Shown here piece by piece: positions 44,984-57,231 of a stretch of 64,000 nt of DNA. Numbering within the stretch: position 1 is the first letter of the stretch; each line of letters starts with the position of its first letter. The stretch lies in contig SAUG01000026.1 in assembly GCA_011316305.1 (NCBI GenBank), positions 124,001 through 188,000 on the forward strand, given 5' to 3'. A program made the translations under genes and the position numbers. Below the pieces are notes generated by a model. The model worked only from the letters and a program-made list of their open reading frames with translations. It searched no databases and was not told the origin of the DNA. This DNA comes from Rusavskia elegans. Lineage: Eukaryota > Ascomycota > Lecanoromycetes > Teloschistales > Teloschistaceae.

Positions 44984-46494
44984 GAAGATGTCTCGGAATG
45001 AATGGACGAAGCACGAAACACGACCTTATGGAAGATTGTTGTGTAGGATGCATGCAGAGCTGGAAAGTGGATGATAACAAAAAAAAATCTTTCAAGCGAG
45101 ATCCTAATTCATTCACCGAACTCGTCGTTTTCACGATCAATGAGGGGCGTCCAACAGTCGGTACCTCGACATGGGATCTCGTTCTATCGATGGTTTAAAA
45201 CCTCGTGTGCAGCTGCTATTCGAAGTTCAAGCGTACGTTCCATGGCGCATTGTAATGATATGCAATAGCACCAACAAAGGACTTTTTAGCGGTCCACGTT
45301 GCGATCGATTCTGAAATGACGAGCGTGAGACATTCAAGTCCATGCACCGAGTATTACCTTCCAAACTCATGAGCTTATTATGAAGACTTGAACCTGGCCC
45401 ACTTGATGTGTTTTCACTTCGAACTATATCGGTCACCATGGGTAAGACTTCACGAAATGAATCATCAATATTGCCGAACAGTTTCTGGAGCATCGAAAGA
45501 AAGGCACAACCAATCCGATCATCTCTTCAAGGTTGTGTCGTGCTCGGTCAGAAAAGACACTTACGGCGATGATGCAAGAAACATGATTAGCATGAACACA
45601 ACTCTGATCTCGCTTCATGATAGACTGCGGTATCAATGTGAAGATGAGAGCGACGCCTAAGGAGGGTTGATTTGCGAAAGTCCATCCTGCTGAGCGACCC
45701 TCAAAGCGTCAAGGTATATTCGAGATGCCATCTTGCACAGGGACCCTGCAGCGGCAAGGAGCGTCCAAGAGGGCGCATGGAAGAAGTCTATCATGTGTGG
45801 CACCTTTTCGGGGGCGCTCTCACGGCTGTTGGATGTTGTAGGAATGTTGAGAGTATGAAGTTCCTGGATAAAGACTCTGTAGGTAGGCACCGAAGAGGGT
45901 GGTTTCTGCGTTGAGATATGTGATTGCTGTGTTGGCAACATCAATGTACTTGGAAGGTTGTGTGGATAGATGGGCTTTCAGGCTCGACTGCATGTCATCT
46001 GAGAGCGAATGCGGCCGGCAATAATACAGCAAGAAGAGGTGGATGGATGGAACGGAACGTCGTCTGTTGGCTTCCAATAAATGAAGGATCCCCTCGGGTG
46101 AGGCTCTCGTTCACTAGCGCGGCTTGCCCTTCACCACTTTCAATACCTTACTAATGCCCCACAGTCTCATCATCACACGAAGTAAGTTTCGATAGCTCCA
46201 GTCTCCCTGGACTTCTACGTGCTTGCTTTCATCTTGTAGCTTCAAGCTACCAGCCACGATCCGCAGGTCTTCCGGCTTTCTCGGATCTCTCCAACTTCTC
46301 CAGCGCTCAGCTGCCTCTTCTCGAATTTCTCTTCTCGCACCAGCATTACGGGAATACATAATCACCCTTTCTAAGACGACGTGCAGTATGAACTCTTGCA
46401 ATCACGATTTCCCGTAGAGCGTACCTCCGATCCACGCGCTCCTCCCGCGTCACCATCGTGTAACAACCTTCGCCCGACCCTCCATATCTCCATC
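44984..46494. other. Intergenic with unassigned minus-strand coding-like pieces
   Basis: About 1.5 kb between the starts of HOP1 and the Cdc4-like gene. Three minus-strand open stretches (46401-46114, 46077-45820, 45944-45657) have protein-like composition, for example DMQSSLKAHLSTQPSKYIDV and DWSYRNLLRVMMRLWGISK, but I could not splice them in phase or recognise them. Copy C of a dispersed motif is at 45141-45190. Confidence 0.4.
45141..45190 (+). repeat. Copy C of the dispersed CAGTCGGTACCTCGA motif
   Basis: The 15-base core at 45155-45169 is identical to those at 10089-10103 and 11232-11246. The surrounding CAATGAGGGGC and TGGGATCTCGTTCT also match copy B with few changes. It lies about 170 bases upstream of the HOP1 start. 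Confidence 0.5.
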
Positions 46495-49400
46495 ATGGAT
46501 CCGCCACGGTACCTCTCATCAAGGAACTCGAGGTTCTCAACACAGCCCAGTGACTCCTCGGAGCCATCGTCAGCTTCCATCTCAAGCCAGTCACGCCAAC
46601 TCGTGGGACCTGCACCTGCCGGGACGTGTACCCCAGCTCAGAATATTTCGCAGAAAAGGAAGAGAAGGACTACCACAATCGCGCCAAACGATTTCTTGGG
46701 CCAGATGTCTCTCGCTCCGGCAACGCAAACGACCGTCGTTACAACAACAACTACCACTACCACCGAATTCCCACCCCTTGTGATCAAAGCTCCTCGCAAT
46801 GTGCACGATCTTGACCCTGTCGACTACCCTTTGGCCAGACTGCGGACGCCAGCCTCCCTTAGAAACGTGCAGTTCACTATTGGCGATCAGACAGCCCTTC
46901 TCAAAGAAGCCGATGACACTATCAAAAGTGTAAATGAGGTTCGTCCGAATCTGGTTCTGTAAACTCAGAAGCAAGCTAATACCTTTTCTCCCACATGTAG
47001 TGGGAACAGCAACAGGCTGCGTTGCGTGAATCTAAGGGCGTTCTACGTTCCACCACTAATTTAGAGGATGGGACCGAGAGCTGGACGGATCGAACAAGGG
47101 TGGTGACGAATTCGCATCTAAAGCGGCCACTCTCACCAGTCTCTATTTCCGAGGCCGCTCGCATTGCAGGCCAATCGAGGCCTCGAAAGCGACGACATCG
47201 TGTTGTTGAACAGTCCAGTGTGAACGACATCAAGCCCGAACACTATATAAAAGAGTCTTCTCGAGCTAGCTTACGCCGAAGTTCAAGATCTACCCCCAAC
47301 CGAGCAATACCACAGCTACAACCCGAGGGCCATTCGCAACGGAACGGCCACGAAATCGAAGGGCAGTCATCTCGAGGACAGACTTTCAGAGCGGAAGCAT
47401 CGAGCTCGGGACCCCAGACATTGAGTCCCAGATCCGAGGTTCCCAGCGCGGCTTCGTTCCTCGAGCGGTCCCATCATTTGGGAGGTAAATCAACTGACCA
47501 TGACGATCAACTCTACATCACAGCCGGAGAAACCAGAGAAGATTCCGATCTCCCTGGTGCGGTCACTCCGGTGCGAACTGAAGACGATGTAGTGGATCAG
47601 CATCTACCTGTGGAGCAAGGCCCTTCCACCCGACCGCTTCGTCCAACCGTTCTGGACACAACAACTGCCCAAGATATGAGTCTACCTAGCCCTAGTCTGT
47701 CTCCTGTCACCGCTGCTCTAAATCTACGGAATCGGGCCAGCTATTTCGACGAAAGTGTTCGTGAAGGGCATTGCGGCTTGAGCTTCAATAGCACTATTGG
47801 TCAAAGCCAAGGAAGCCTGAGCCAAGACACGGTCACCGAATATCCCATACCGTCACAGAACGAAGCGACGACACCACGGGCGTTAGAAGAGGATGCGCTG
47901 CAGGACTCGGGGCTCCAACCCCCACACCTTTCCATGATGAGCATCCCAAACATGATAGATACTTTGGAGGCAATGCCGCTTGAGATGCAGGAATTCGTTA
48001 TGTATCAGCTGCTGAAACGGTGCTCAAAGCCTGTGCTCAAATTCGTGGCCGACGTCGTCAATCCTGCTCTGAAGTGCGACTTCCTTTCTCTACTGCCACT
48101 GGAGCTCTCTCTCAACATCGTCGGTCACCTTGATGTCAAGAGCCTCTGTCGTGCCGCCCAAGTCTCAAGGAAATGGAGACAGATCATTGACTCGGATGAG
48201 GAAGCCTGGAAGCGACTATTCGACGCTGATGGTTATACCATCCCGGATGGAGAGCTTCAACGAGCCATTCGAGAAGGATGGGGCTGGCAGCATGCTTCGC
48301 AACCCAACGATTGGGAGCAGGATCTGGCTGCCCTGGGGAATGCACCTTCTGATTCCGAGCAGTCCGTATGCTCCCACCACGTACCTTCTACAAACCCAAA
48401 ATCAAGCGAGCATCTGGCGAACGATCTTGCCTCTACAAGCACAATATCTAAGCGATCAAAGAGAAAAACGACGAGCAAAGCCAAAGGCAAGAGCCGCAAA
48501 CGGCAAATGAGGCACGAAGCCAAGTCGGTTACTCCGATGCCCAGTTTCGATGCGGATGCCTTGCTGGACGCAACCTCGGGGACAGAAGGCCCCTACGCAG
48601 CAGCTAGTGCGGCAGCAAAAGCAGTGCCTTGCCCAAAGATTGGGTTGCCGCACTTCAGAAACCTTCATCTGTTCAAGTCGATCTATCAGCGACATCACAT
48701 CATTCGTAGGAGCTGGATGCAGGATAACTCGAAACCAAAGCACATCGCTTTCCGAGCGCATCAGCGCCATGTGGTCACCTGCTTGCAGTTCGATACCGAT
48801 AAGATTCTCACGGGCAGCGACGATACCAACATCAACGTTTATGATACCCAAACAGGCGCCCTTCGCAAGAAGCTAACCGGTCACGAAGGAGGAGTATGGG
48901 CGCTCCAATACGAGGGCAACGTGCTCGTCTCCGGGTCCACTGATCGATCTGTCCGCGTTTGGGATATCGAGTTGGGCAAATGTACCCAGGTGTTCCAGGG
49001 GCACACCTCGACAGTCAGGTGTTTACAGATTCTGATGCCTACCGAGGTGGGGCGAATGTGCGATGGGCAACCGATCATGTTACCCAAACAACCGCTCATA
49101 ATCACTGGGTCAAGGGACTCCAACCTACGAGTGTGGAAGCTGCCGAAACCAGGCGATCCCGAGTTCTTTCAGGCTGGTCCGCCGCTGGACGACAGCGAAT
49201 GTCCGTATTTCGTCCGTGTACTCACCGGGCACCACCACTCGGTCCGCGCCATCGCCGCGCATGCAGATACGCTGGTCAGTGGCAGTTACGACTGTACCGT
49301 CCGTGTCTGGAAGATTTCGACTGGCGAAACGGTCCATCGGCTGTCTGGACACACCCAGAAAGTCTATAGCGTGGTGTTGGATCCGAGGCGGAATCGATGC

Positions 49401-49995
49401 ATCAGTGGATCGATGGACAACATGGTAAAGGTCTGGTCTCTTGACACAGGATCCGCCTTGTACAACTTAGAGGGCCACTCGTCCCTCGTTGGTCTTCTCG
49501 ACCTACAGCACGACCGACTGGTATCAGCGGCTGCCGACTCTACACTTCGCATCTGGGATCCGGAGACGGGGGGCTGCAGAGCCACACTGAAGGCTCATAC
49601 TGGAGCGATCACCTGCTTCCAGCACGACGGACAGAAGGTCATATCTGGATCCGATCGAACGCTCAAGATGTGGAATGTCGCGAACGGGAAATTCGTCAAG
49701 GATCTTCTGACCGACTTGAGTGGTGTGTGGCAAGTGAACTTCAACGAGCGGCGATGTGTTGCGGCGGTCCAACGCAATGGTCTCACATATATAGAGGTAT
49801 GCTCGCTCTGTCTGTCCTGCTTGAGTAAACGGCTAACTCGATATGTGACAGGTCCTGGATTTCGGCGCGGCCCGAGACGGCGTACCAGAAAGCCAACGCG
49901 GCCACCGGATTGTCGTCGACGTCTACGGTCACGAAGCTGTCGATGAACACGACATGACTATGGTGGATCCGGATCACATAGTTATAGACGAGTGA
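46495..49995 (+). CDS. F-box/WD40 ubiquitin-ligase receptor, Cdc4/Pop1-like
   Basis: Substrate receptor of an SCF ubiquitin ligase; Cdc4-type proteins bind phosphodegrons, for example of CDK inhibitors and transcription factors. Exons 46495-46938, 47001-49796 and 49852-49995 join at codon boundaries to 1127 residues. The first half is disordered and Ser/Arg-rich. The F-box (LLPLELSLNIVGHLDVKSLC, AAQVSRKWRQIIDSD) is at about 510-550, followed by YTIPDGELQRAIREGWGWQ as in Cdc4 relatives. A basic linker (KRSKRKTTSKAKGKSRKR) may be an NLS. WD40 repeats run from about 730 to 1070 (GSDDTNINVYD, GSTDRSVRVWD, GSRDSNLRVWK, GSYDCTVRVWK, GSMDNMVKVWS, AAADSTLRIWD, GSDRTLKMWN). The end YIEVLDFGAARDGVPE comes from the last exon. 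Confidence 0.93.
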
Positions 49996-50783
49996 GATGG
50001 TCTCGCCTACGCAACATTCTACATTGTGCTGGGGTGTCGGGGACGAAGGATCGGACGGTAAGATACACGAGATGGAAAGACGAACATACCAGTACAGTTG
50101 CCACGACCCTGGAAAAGAGCATTGTTTGCACCCTGCATCGAGATACCCACGGCTGAGAGTTTTTATGGACCTTGAGCATTCTTCCTCCTTCGCGGATTAG
50201 AAAGACGCATGTCGATATTTGCTAGCGCTGGGCTTTCACTGCATATATGATTCATTCACGAGCATCGAGCGGAGGGAACATTATAATTCTAGACGAAAAC
50301 ATAATCCGTATATACGTTCGTTTCTCAACCAATGCTTCTTTTATCCGTATTTTAGTTATAGTGTTTTATGATAGGTGAGGTAGCATGTGATTTGGTGATA
50401 ATATTGTCTGGAGGAGTCATGGAGATTTCAATTAGGTCGTCATTTGGTTTGCTATGTTTTGTCTTGCTGGCTACATACTATATCTATTGAGTACAAATGA
50501 CTGCCCTACATCCAAGAAAGATGAGTCGATGTTAAAATGCGACAGTCACTGTCGTGGCTTGGCTGCGTGGACTAGCGGTATTCAGGGGTACAAAAGCGTT
50601 ATGGGATGACTCAAATCCGAGAAGACGAGCAATCTGGGATCGGAATATATATCTTTGGCGAAAATCTTGCATGGTTCCATGATTCAAGTCTATAGCACAC
50701 ATTTGGATTTCTTTGGTGTGGCTGCATCACATCCCTCAACTCAAGAGGTTGAATCGAACATTCAAGTGGACAGCTGCTCACCA
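49996..50783. other. Intergenic, 3' flank of Cdc4-like gene
   Basis: About 790 bases, AT-rich around 50280-50480. No gene is supported. Confidence 0.5.
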
Positions 50784-51580
50784 ATGTCGGCACATAGATT
50801 GGGAAATCACTCGGTGTTCCCTATTCTGAGATTGAGCGGCGAGGTTCGCAACCAGATATACCGCGACATCATTGGACCGAAATTGCCTTGACCAGTCTCG
50901 GTGTATTGCGAACAAAAAGCGGGAATATAGGTCTGTGGGGGACTTTTAGCCTTTCAACGTTGCGTTCTTCTTCCTTGAACCGACAGATCAATCGCGAATT
51001 TTCCGACATCCTCTGGAACATCCTGGGCGTCGAATGGAAGAACGACCACTTCGAACTGGATAAGAACGACGTTGCCCGTTTTGTATCGATGAAGCGTCTG
51101 CAGCGCTGCAAGCTGATCCTCGAATTGCCCCAGAACCGGAGACCTTCACAGACAAGCCCCCCGATCTCGTATTATTATACTCGCCACCCCATCACCGCTA
51201 TGTCCATGGAGGTCGAGCACACCGTCTTCGGTTTGGCCCATAAGCTGAATCAAATGCTGCATTTGAGGGAAGTCCATCTCGAGTACAATGAGAGCGACGG
51301 AGCCTTCGACAGAGATTTTTTCCTGAGATGTCGAAGCGTGCTCCTCGCCTTGACGGCAGACGTTTCTGATCTGAACTCGGGACTTTCACTGGTATTCGGC
51401 AGCCTCTGGCATAGTTCCCAAGGCAACATCTCTGCCACTGTCAGCTTCGAGAAGCACGGGTCTTTTTCGTTTCTCGTTCAGGCCAGTCGCGGCCAGTACA
51501 GCCCATCTCAGGTTGTTGATGCCGAGCCATTTCCCTCTCTCGAGCGACGCCGCGGTGCTGCAGGCCAAGATCTCCCCTAG
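50784..51580 (+). pseudogene. DUF7730/F-box-like fungal protein, frameshifted
   Basis: The start MSAHRLGNHSVFPILRLSGE and VRNQIYRDIIGP resemble the N-terminus of the expanded fungal family of 'LRNxIY' proteins of unknown role. The frame ends at 50891, but LTSLGVLRTKSGNIGLWGTF continues in another frame from about 50888, with SLNRQINREFSDILW and FVSMKRLQRCKLILELPQN. A one-base loss near 50886-50888 explains this; no intron fits. The continuing frame runs to 51580, where it overlaps the 3' end of the opposite EngB gene by about 195 bases, so the true stop may lie earlier. It appears to be a decayed accessory gene. Confidence 0.5.
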
Positions 51581-52381
51581 GGGCTTCGGTCCGGCAACAT
51601 CCATGGCATCTAATTCGACCCTGATGGACCTGGCTGTCTGCTGTAGAGCAGTCGCGTTGCGTTGCAATATCTGGTGGGTCGGATCTCGACCCTTGGGAAA
51701 CAGTATTCGATCAACTTTAGAGAGTACGACTTGGTGAGAGATGGCGCTCTCACGCAGAGCTTGTAGTAGAGACTCATCGGAGCGCTTGACGCCGTGCATA
51801 CTGTCAATGAGCACGAACGCTCGGACAAGCCTGTTAACAGTCAGTAAGAGCCTTTACCACAAGATGCCGCCGTAGAATGCGTACTGTTTCCTACCAATGA
51901 GATACTTCATGATTTCCTCACCCCACTCGGCTCGACTCTTGTGACCGTAACCGGGCATGTCCAAAACAGTAAGCCTTCCAGGATTACCCTGCTCGTCTTC
52001 ACCTCCAACGGCGAAGAAGTTCATCGTTTTCGTCCTGCCCGGATTTTTGCTGGTATGGCATATATTCTTGTTCACCAGTTTATTGAGAAGGCTCGACTTG
52101 CCAACATTAGATCTGCCAAGGAAGGCGACCTCTGGCACCTGACCTCGGGGGACATTCCGGAAGGTTGAAGAAGAGTATAGAATCTTTGGCTCTCCGCGGA
52201 GGAAGAATTGTTCAGCACGGCGGCGTTGTTTCGTGGTAGGAGCGACGGTATCCCAGTGGCACGAGAGAAGGCTCTCGTAATCCGAACTGACGGCTTTTGC
52301 GGGAGCGTGGGATGAAGCTTGTCTCAGGAAGCATGACGAGCGACTGGCATAGGCTCCTCGGAAACACCAAAAAGTTGTCAT
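51386..52381 (-). CDS. EngB/YihA-type GTPase, mitochondrial
   Basis: A TrmE-Era-EngA-EngB superfamily GTPase; bacterial EngB helps assemble the large ribosomal subunit, and fungal forms are thought to act on mitoribosomes. Exons 52381-51885 and 51830-51386 join in phase at YLIGRKQ/LVRAFVLID, giving 313 residues. G1 is FLGRSNVGKSSLLN, G2 TSKNPGRTKTMNFF, G3 VLDMPGYGHKSRAEWG, and G4 LSKVD. The N-terminal 50 residues have few acids and suit a presequence. An insert of about 60 residues before the last motif and an extended C-terminus are typical of fungal forms. It diverges from the FMC1-like gene, 216 bases away. Confidence 0.9.
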
Positions 52382-52597
52382 ATAGTGTTACATTTCCAGC
52401 CAACGTCGATGAGATTGCGACTTGAGCACGGGCCAGATTTGGTAGGGCTGAGATAGAACGGAAGCGTTCCGCTGCTGTTTCTTCAATTCTCGTTCCTCTT
52501 ATCTTTTACTCTAGATTTCAAGCCATCACATCCAATACTATCAGATCGGTCTCCCGTACATAATAAGAAGCTTCAATTAGAGATACGTCCCCACGAA

Positions 52598-52918
52598 ATG
52601 GCCTCAAGCTCAGCACGCGCTCGATCACTGTACCGCTCACTCCTCCGCGAACTGCCTCAACGCCCACTTTCGGCGCCATCGCTGGTTCAGCAACGCATTC
52701 GAAATACCATTGCTACACAGCCACACGACAATGCTCAACTAGAGATGGACCAGGTAGAGCAATATGTTCACTACGCAAGAGCACAGAGAATGTATACGAC
52801 GCTGCTCGAAAGGTACAACCCAGGGATGGAAATGGACGAGGAAGAACGCGTTCGCTTGACGGCAAGAAGGGTGGGAATGGATTTGCCGGACGAGTTCGTA
52901 CGGAAGCACAAGTCTTGA
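52598..52918 (+). CDS. FMC1: ATP synthase assembly factor FMC1-like, LYR-type
   Basis: Small mitochondrial matrix protein of 106 residues without introns. Fmc1 partners Atp12 in assembling the F1 part of ATP synthase. The LYR-like start ARSLYRSLLRELPQRPLS, the central YVHYARAQRMYTTLLERYNP and the conserved RVRLTARRVGMDLP fit fungal FMC1 proteins. Its neighbour across a 216-base divergent region is a predicted mitochondrial GTPase, so the pair may share control (inference). Confidence 0.85.
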   Translation: MASSSARARSLYRSLLRELPQRPLSAPSLVQQRIRNTIATQPHDNAQLEMDQVEQYVHYARAQRMYTTLLERYNPGMEMDEEERVRLTARRVGMDLPDEFVRKHKS

Positions 52919-55249
52919 GGCAGTGCTGGTCGAAGCTGCAAGATAATGTTGCTTCTTCTGGTCCGGTTCCACTCATGATTGTCCTGCATAAGGGAGCTTG
53001 CTACGGCTAGAACGGAATCGAAATTCGGTAGTAGAGCACAAGCACGACACAACGCAAGACGGTGAAGGTCCTAAGTATCGAGACGGCCACGGGCTCTATT
53101 CAGCCTTCAGAGTGGATGAATGACCGTGGGATGGATGTACTGCCTAGGGTCAAGCACACGTCCAAGATCACACCATTGATTGTGCAGGAACGGGCTTAAT
53201 CTGCTACTAAGAATGAGTTTGGACCTGCTGCAGCTGGATGTCCGTCTCGCTGGGAGAAAGGATTCCATGGTGAATTGGATGTTCTCAGCGAACTCGCCTC
53301 GGGCCTTCAGCAACATGTTACAGTTGGCAGGGTTGGTGGTTCAGTCAGTATGCTCGTAGATTGGCGGCGCTGAAGGGCATCTTGGATGAAACTGGCATTG
53401 TAGGGGATCCAACGACGCCAGTGCGGCACGAAGATTATGCAATGCTGTCAAGGGAAGCAGTCGGCTATTATAAACAGATGCATGTTTCCAATGCAGAGGC
53501 GCAGTGAATGCAAGCAGCAATGGTGGAGATTGATTGAAACGTCAGTGGTAAGGCCAGGCAAGGCCAGGCAAGGCCAGGTATGCCTGGAATCTGGAGAGGC
53601 TCCATGTCGGATAAGAATGATGCTACGTATACAGGAGGGTCAGGCTTCATTCAGCGGATCAGCGCTTCGGAGGCGCTTCCTCTACAGGCAGGAGTATCCT
53701 CGTGGGCAAATTTAGATGTTGATGCACGATGATGGAGCAGGCAAAAGCACCGTCTTCGTTTCGGTAAGCAGAGGCCTGAGTTGACAAGTCGACACGCCTT
53801 CTGCTTCCGGCTGGGCGATCGATTCTTCATGGCCTCGTCTCTTGCAGCAAACAGGAGAGGTTCACGGCGTCGGTTGGTTCTCGTCGGTTGACGAATACGC
53901 CTACTGCCTGCACACGATCCATTTCAAGCCGAAGCTTAATCAGCCAGAGGCAGATCAAGCGTCTTCATTGATCACGGATGCTTCTTGGCTTGCTGCGCCT
54001 GTCCACACGAACAAGATGCGATGAACTGACACGGCCCGCATGATTCCAGATTGCGTGTGGAAAGTGGCATGTTGAAGAGCATGATACCGCCTGGACACGC
54101 ATGGTGAAGATGTGTGGCTGATGCTTTCCAAGGGTCGTGCCTCGGTCGCTCAGCTGTGTCCGGATCCAGTGTTGGTGTCTTCTCAGACTCCTCCGCGGTT
54201 GGCTTCCTTCCTGCCCTTGTGACTCCCCGACAGAGATGGTAGAGCCGACCCTACCGACCTTACGCTTGATCACTTACCATCCAGAGTCTGGCTCGTCCGG
54301 AGCTGCTCTTAAACATGGCCGGCTCGAGCATCGTGACTGGTCGATCATCCGCAATTGGGATCATCCCTCCGCCAAACAGGCAGATGGTGATAGTCTCCAA
54401 CGAGTCCACTACTGGTTCATTTGCCCACTGGGGCATCTCACCCCCGATCCAGTATACCCCAGCCATCCACCACCAACCACCACCGCCCGAATTGAATCGG
54501 CGTCCATCTGCCCCTTTTGGACCGGTTCTTTAGGTCAGGAGAACCGGACAGACGGGGGATGATGGTATAAGCTTGTGCTGACTTCCACCTCGACCACGCT
54601 TCAGCTGTCCCTTCTGTCAATCACCAGCCTAGGACTAGTTTCGCATCGACCCGGAATGACAGCTGCGTACGACCTGCATCAGACGACCTCGAGGAAGCGC
54701 GACCAAACATTGAAAAGTGTTCCAGCTGGTTTCGAACTCCCGCTCATAAAGAGGGCTTGTACGGCGCTGCAAGCCATCAGAGCGACAAACAGACTTCACA
54801 CACCGTCTTGAGGCGAGCGCTGTGTCATCATAGTGATTTCGCCGCACACGGGTGCTTGGAAGCAGGCATCGTGTGCCGTCGAGGCTATCATTGGACGTTT
54901 CGCCCTTCGCGAATCTCGAAGCCACCTGAAACACAACTCCTGTTTTCAAGCCACCGCGACGCGACACATACTGCTCCGTCTTCTCGAGTCTGTGCCCTAC
55001 CACTTGGCCTCTGGTCCATCAGGACGCGCGCTAATCCGAGACTCAGGGGTTGGCGGCGTCCAATCAACGTCGCTGCTGCCACGCATACTCTCCTTCGTGC
55101 CCATTCCTCCGACCTCTCACCCGCCTGAGGAAGGGGTCGAGCTGTCATTCTTCAATCCGACCACCAGTCATCCTCGTTTATTAACCACAGCTGCAGGCCA
55201 CTGATTCCCTGGCTGCTGTTTTCCCTCCAAACATCCAACGTGGGCACAC
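52919..55249. other. Gene-free stretch upstream of the cyclin
   Basis: About 2.3 kb. Open frames up to 141 codons (54137-54562) exist on both strands but none shows family motifs. A 10-base tandem repeat lies at 53550-53579. The area probably holds the cyclin promoter and the FMC1-like 3' flank. Confidence 0.45.
53550..53579 (+). repeat. Tandem repeat, three copies of AAGGCCAGGC-like 10-mer
   Basis: Three consecutive units read directly; the last ends in T rather than C. Confidence 0.85.
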
Positions 55250-56025
55250 ATGCACAGGGGTCGGCCTCTGCTTCATCTTCACTTCTCCGCTCCTTCATAA
55301 AAACATCTCTTCGTCCCTTCTCTTCGAAACATCACACGGCTAGTCCTTGTCTCTGTCTTTGATTCTTGCATCGCTGGACTTTTGTTGTCTTTGTCACTGT
55401 TTTCTGTGCCGCTTCCTCAACTGGCTTGAGGTTGTCCTGACAGAGAGACCGTTGGGGATTTGAAGACTCTGGGGATCTTGCACCGACCAAGCCAACATTC
55501 GACTCACCAACGACATCGACGCAACGTCATTCGACTGACTGCAAAGACTGCATTTCATCATCGCTCCTGTCTCTCTCTTTGACCTTCTTGGACCCACCAA
55601 CAACGCTTAAGCTTCCCGCTTTGTTGAAGCGATCCCCTGAATATCAATTGTTCCGTCAGGCAAAGCCCGAGGCTCCTTGTTCCAACAAAGCGTAGCCATC
55701 GAATACGCCTACCACCATTTGACTTCCCTCAGCTCGGTTTGACTACGATACCTCTCCTGCTCAATAAGACCTTGAGTCTACCGTATTGTCTTTGGATCCA
55801 ACACACCTCCGCTGGTCGGATTATTGCCCTTCTCAAGACGCACTATTGTGCCTCTAGGACCATATTGTCCTCAAGACCTTATTGATTAATTTAGCCTGTC
55901 TTACGACGAACGACCTCACGCAAGCTCCTCTTCTAGCAACTGGCGGGCATCTGAAGAGGTTGGTCGGTAATCTTTCTGCATCCTTCATCTTTTCATACAT
56001 CGTCCAAGATCTTTCAACCTCCAAC
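55250..56025 (+). promoter_or_regulatory. Long pyrimidine-rich leader of the cyclin gene
   Basis: Sense-strand C/T richness begins near 55250 and continues to the ATG at 56026, with a weak TATA-like CATAAAAAC near 55297. This looks like a 5' UTR of several hundred bases. An in-frame upstream ATG occurs at 55882 (48 codons before the chosen start). Confidence 0.45.
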
Positions 56026-57231
56026 ATGGCAATGCCTTCAGTATCACAAAACAAGGCCGCCTTGGACCACTTCATCATGCTGCCCGTCTCTTCATCCATG
56101 GTGTCTTACCTTGCAGACAAGGCCAGAGCAGTCATCCGGTGTGAAGAAAGACCTCTTAACAAGCACATGCTGCCGACCCCCCCCTCAACACCCCCTCAAG
56201 ATGACTCAAGATCACCTCTACAGCCCGCTCTACCGTCGTTGGAAGTTTTCATTCAATCACTGGTGGACCGGTCTCACGTTCAGGTCCCAACCCTCATGAG
56301 CTCCCTGATTTACCTCTCCCGTCTTCAACAAAGATTACCGCCGGTTGCCAAGGGCATGCGTTGCACCGTTCACCGCATCTTTCTCGCCTCTCTCATCCTT
56401 GCTGCTAAAAATCTCAATGACTCCTCACCGAAGAACAAACACTGGGCCCGCTACACCTCGGTCCAAGGCTACGATGGCTTTAGCTTTTCCTTGACCGAAG
56501 TCAACCTTATGGAAAAGCAATTGCTACACCTCCTCGAATGGGACCTTCGCATCAACCCCGAAGATCTCTACGTCCACCTCGAACCTTTCCTTGCCCCCAT
56601 TCGCCTTCAGCAACAGAGACAGGCTGCGGCCGCGGAGTCCGACCGCCTGGCTCGTCTTCGGGAAGCGGACATCCTCGCGCAGCAGCGTCTCTATTACAGC
56701 CAATCCCATAAAGTCCTTCCTTCCGCCCCTTCGATGCCAAATCTCCTCGCCACCAGCAACCTCCACGCCTCTCGATCCACCTACGGCACCGCATCCTACC
56801 TCTCGGACCTCGAACGCTTCACCTCCGAAGCCTCAGTCCGCGCTGCCCGTCGTCCTCTTCGCCAACCGCATCACCAGCGCAACCGTTCCATCTCCCCTCC
56901 CTCCGCCAACGCCGTCCCAGGCCTCAGCAGCGACAGCAGCAGCGGTCCCTCCTCCCGCTCCTCATCCACCTCCCCACCCACCACCTCATCCCGCGGCACC
57001 CCAGCTTCAAGCGTAGGTTCTTACGTCGATGATTGCTACACCCAACCATTCATCCGCGGCACCTCCGCCAGCCCTCTCTACATGGAGAGCATCAGCAATT
57101 CCAACTTCAAAACGCATCACATGATGCATGAGGATAAGCCCGTGGCCAAGAAACCGAGAATGGACGGCGGTATCCTGAGCAGATTTTTGAACTCGGCGAG
57201 AAATGGGGCGGGGTATCGCGTTCGGGCTTGA
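56026..57231 (+). CDS. Pho85-type cyclin (PCL1/PCL2-like)
   Basis: Cyclin of the PCL group, partner of a Pho85-like CDK in G1 progression and polarity. One exon, 401 residues from [20 protein letters not shown]; an in-frame ATG at 55882 would add 48 unconserved residues. The cyclin box spans about 75-195: [86 protein letters not shown]. After it comes a Gln/Arg helix and a long Ser/Pro/Thr-rich tail ending [20 protein letters not shown]. The long leader suggests translational control, as is known for G1 cyclins in yeast (inference). Confidence 0.9.
   Translation: MAMPSVSQNKAALDHFIMLPVSSSMVSYLADKARAVIRCEERPLNKHMLPTPPSTPPQDDSRSPLQPALPSLEVFIQSLVDRSHVQVPTLMSSLIYLSRLQQRLPPVAKGMRCTVHRIFLASLILAAKNLNDSSPKNKHWARYTSVQGYDGFSFSLTEVNLMEKQLLHLLEWDLRINPEDLYVHLEPFLAPIRLQQQRQAAAAESDRLARLREADILAQQRLYYSQSHKVLPSAPSMPNLLATSNLHASRSTYGTASYLSDLERFTSEASVRAARRPLRQPHHQRNRSISPPSANAVPGLSSDSSSGPSSRSSSTSPPTTSSRGTPASSVGSYVDDCYTQPFIRGTSASPLYMESISNSNFKTHHMMHEDKPVAKKPRMDGGILSRFLNSARNGAGYRVRA

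Noticed and set aside
54137..54562. Plus-strand open frame of 141 codons upstream of the cyclin
   Set aside because: Three frames are open here at once, composition is uniform, and no motif or conserved segment is visible.
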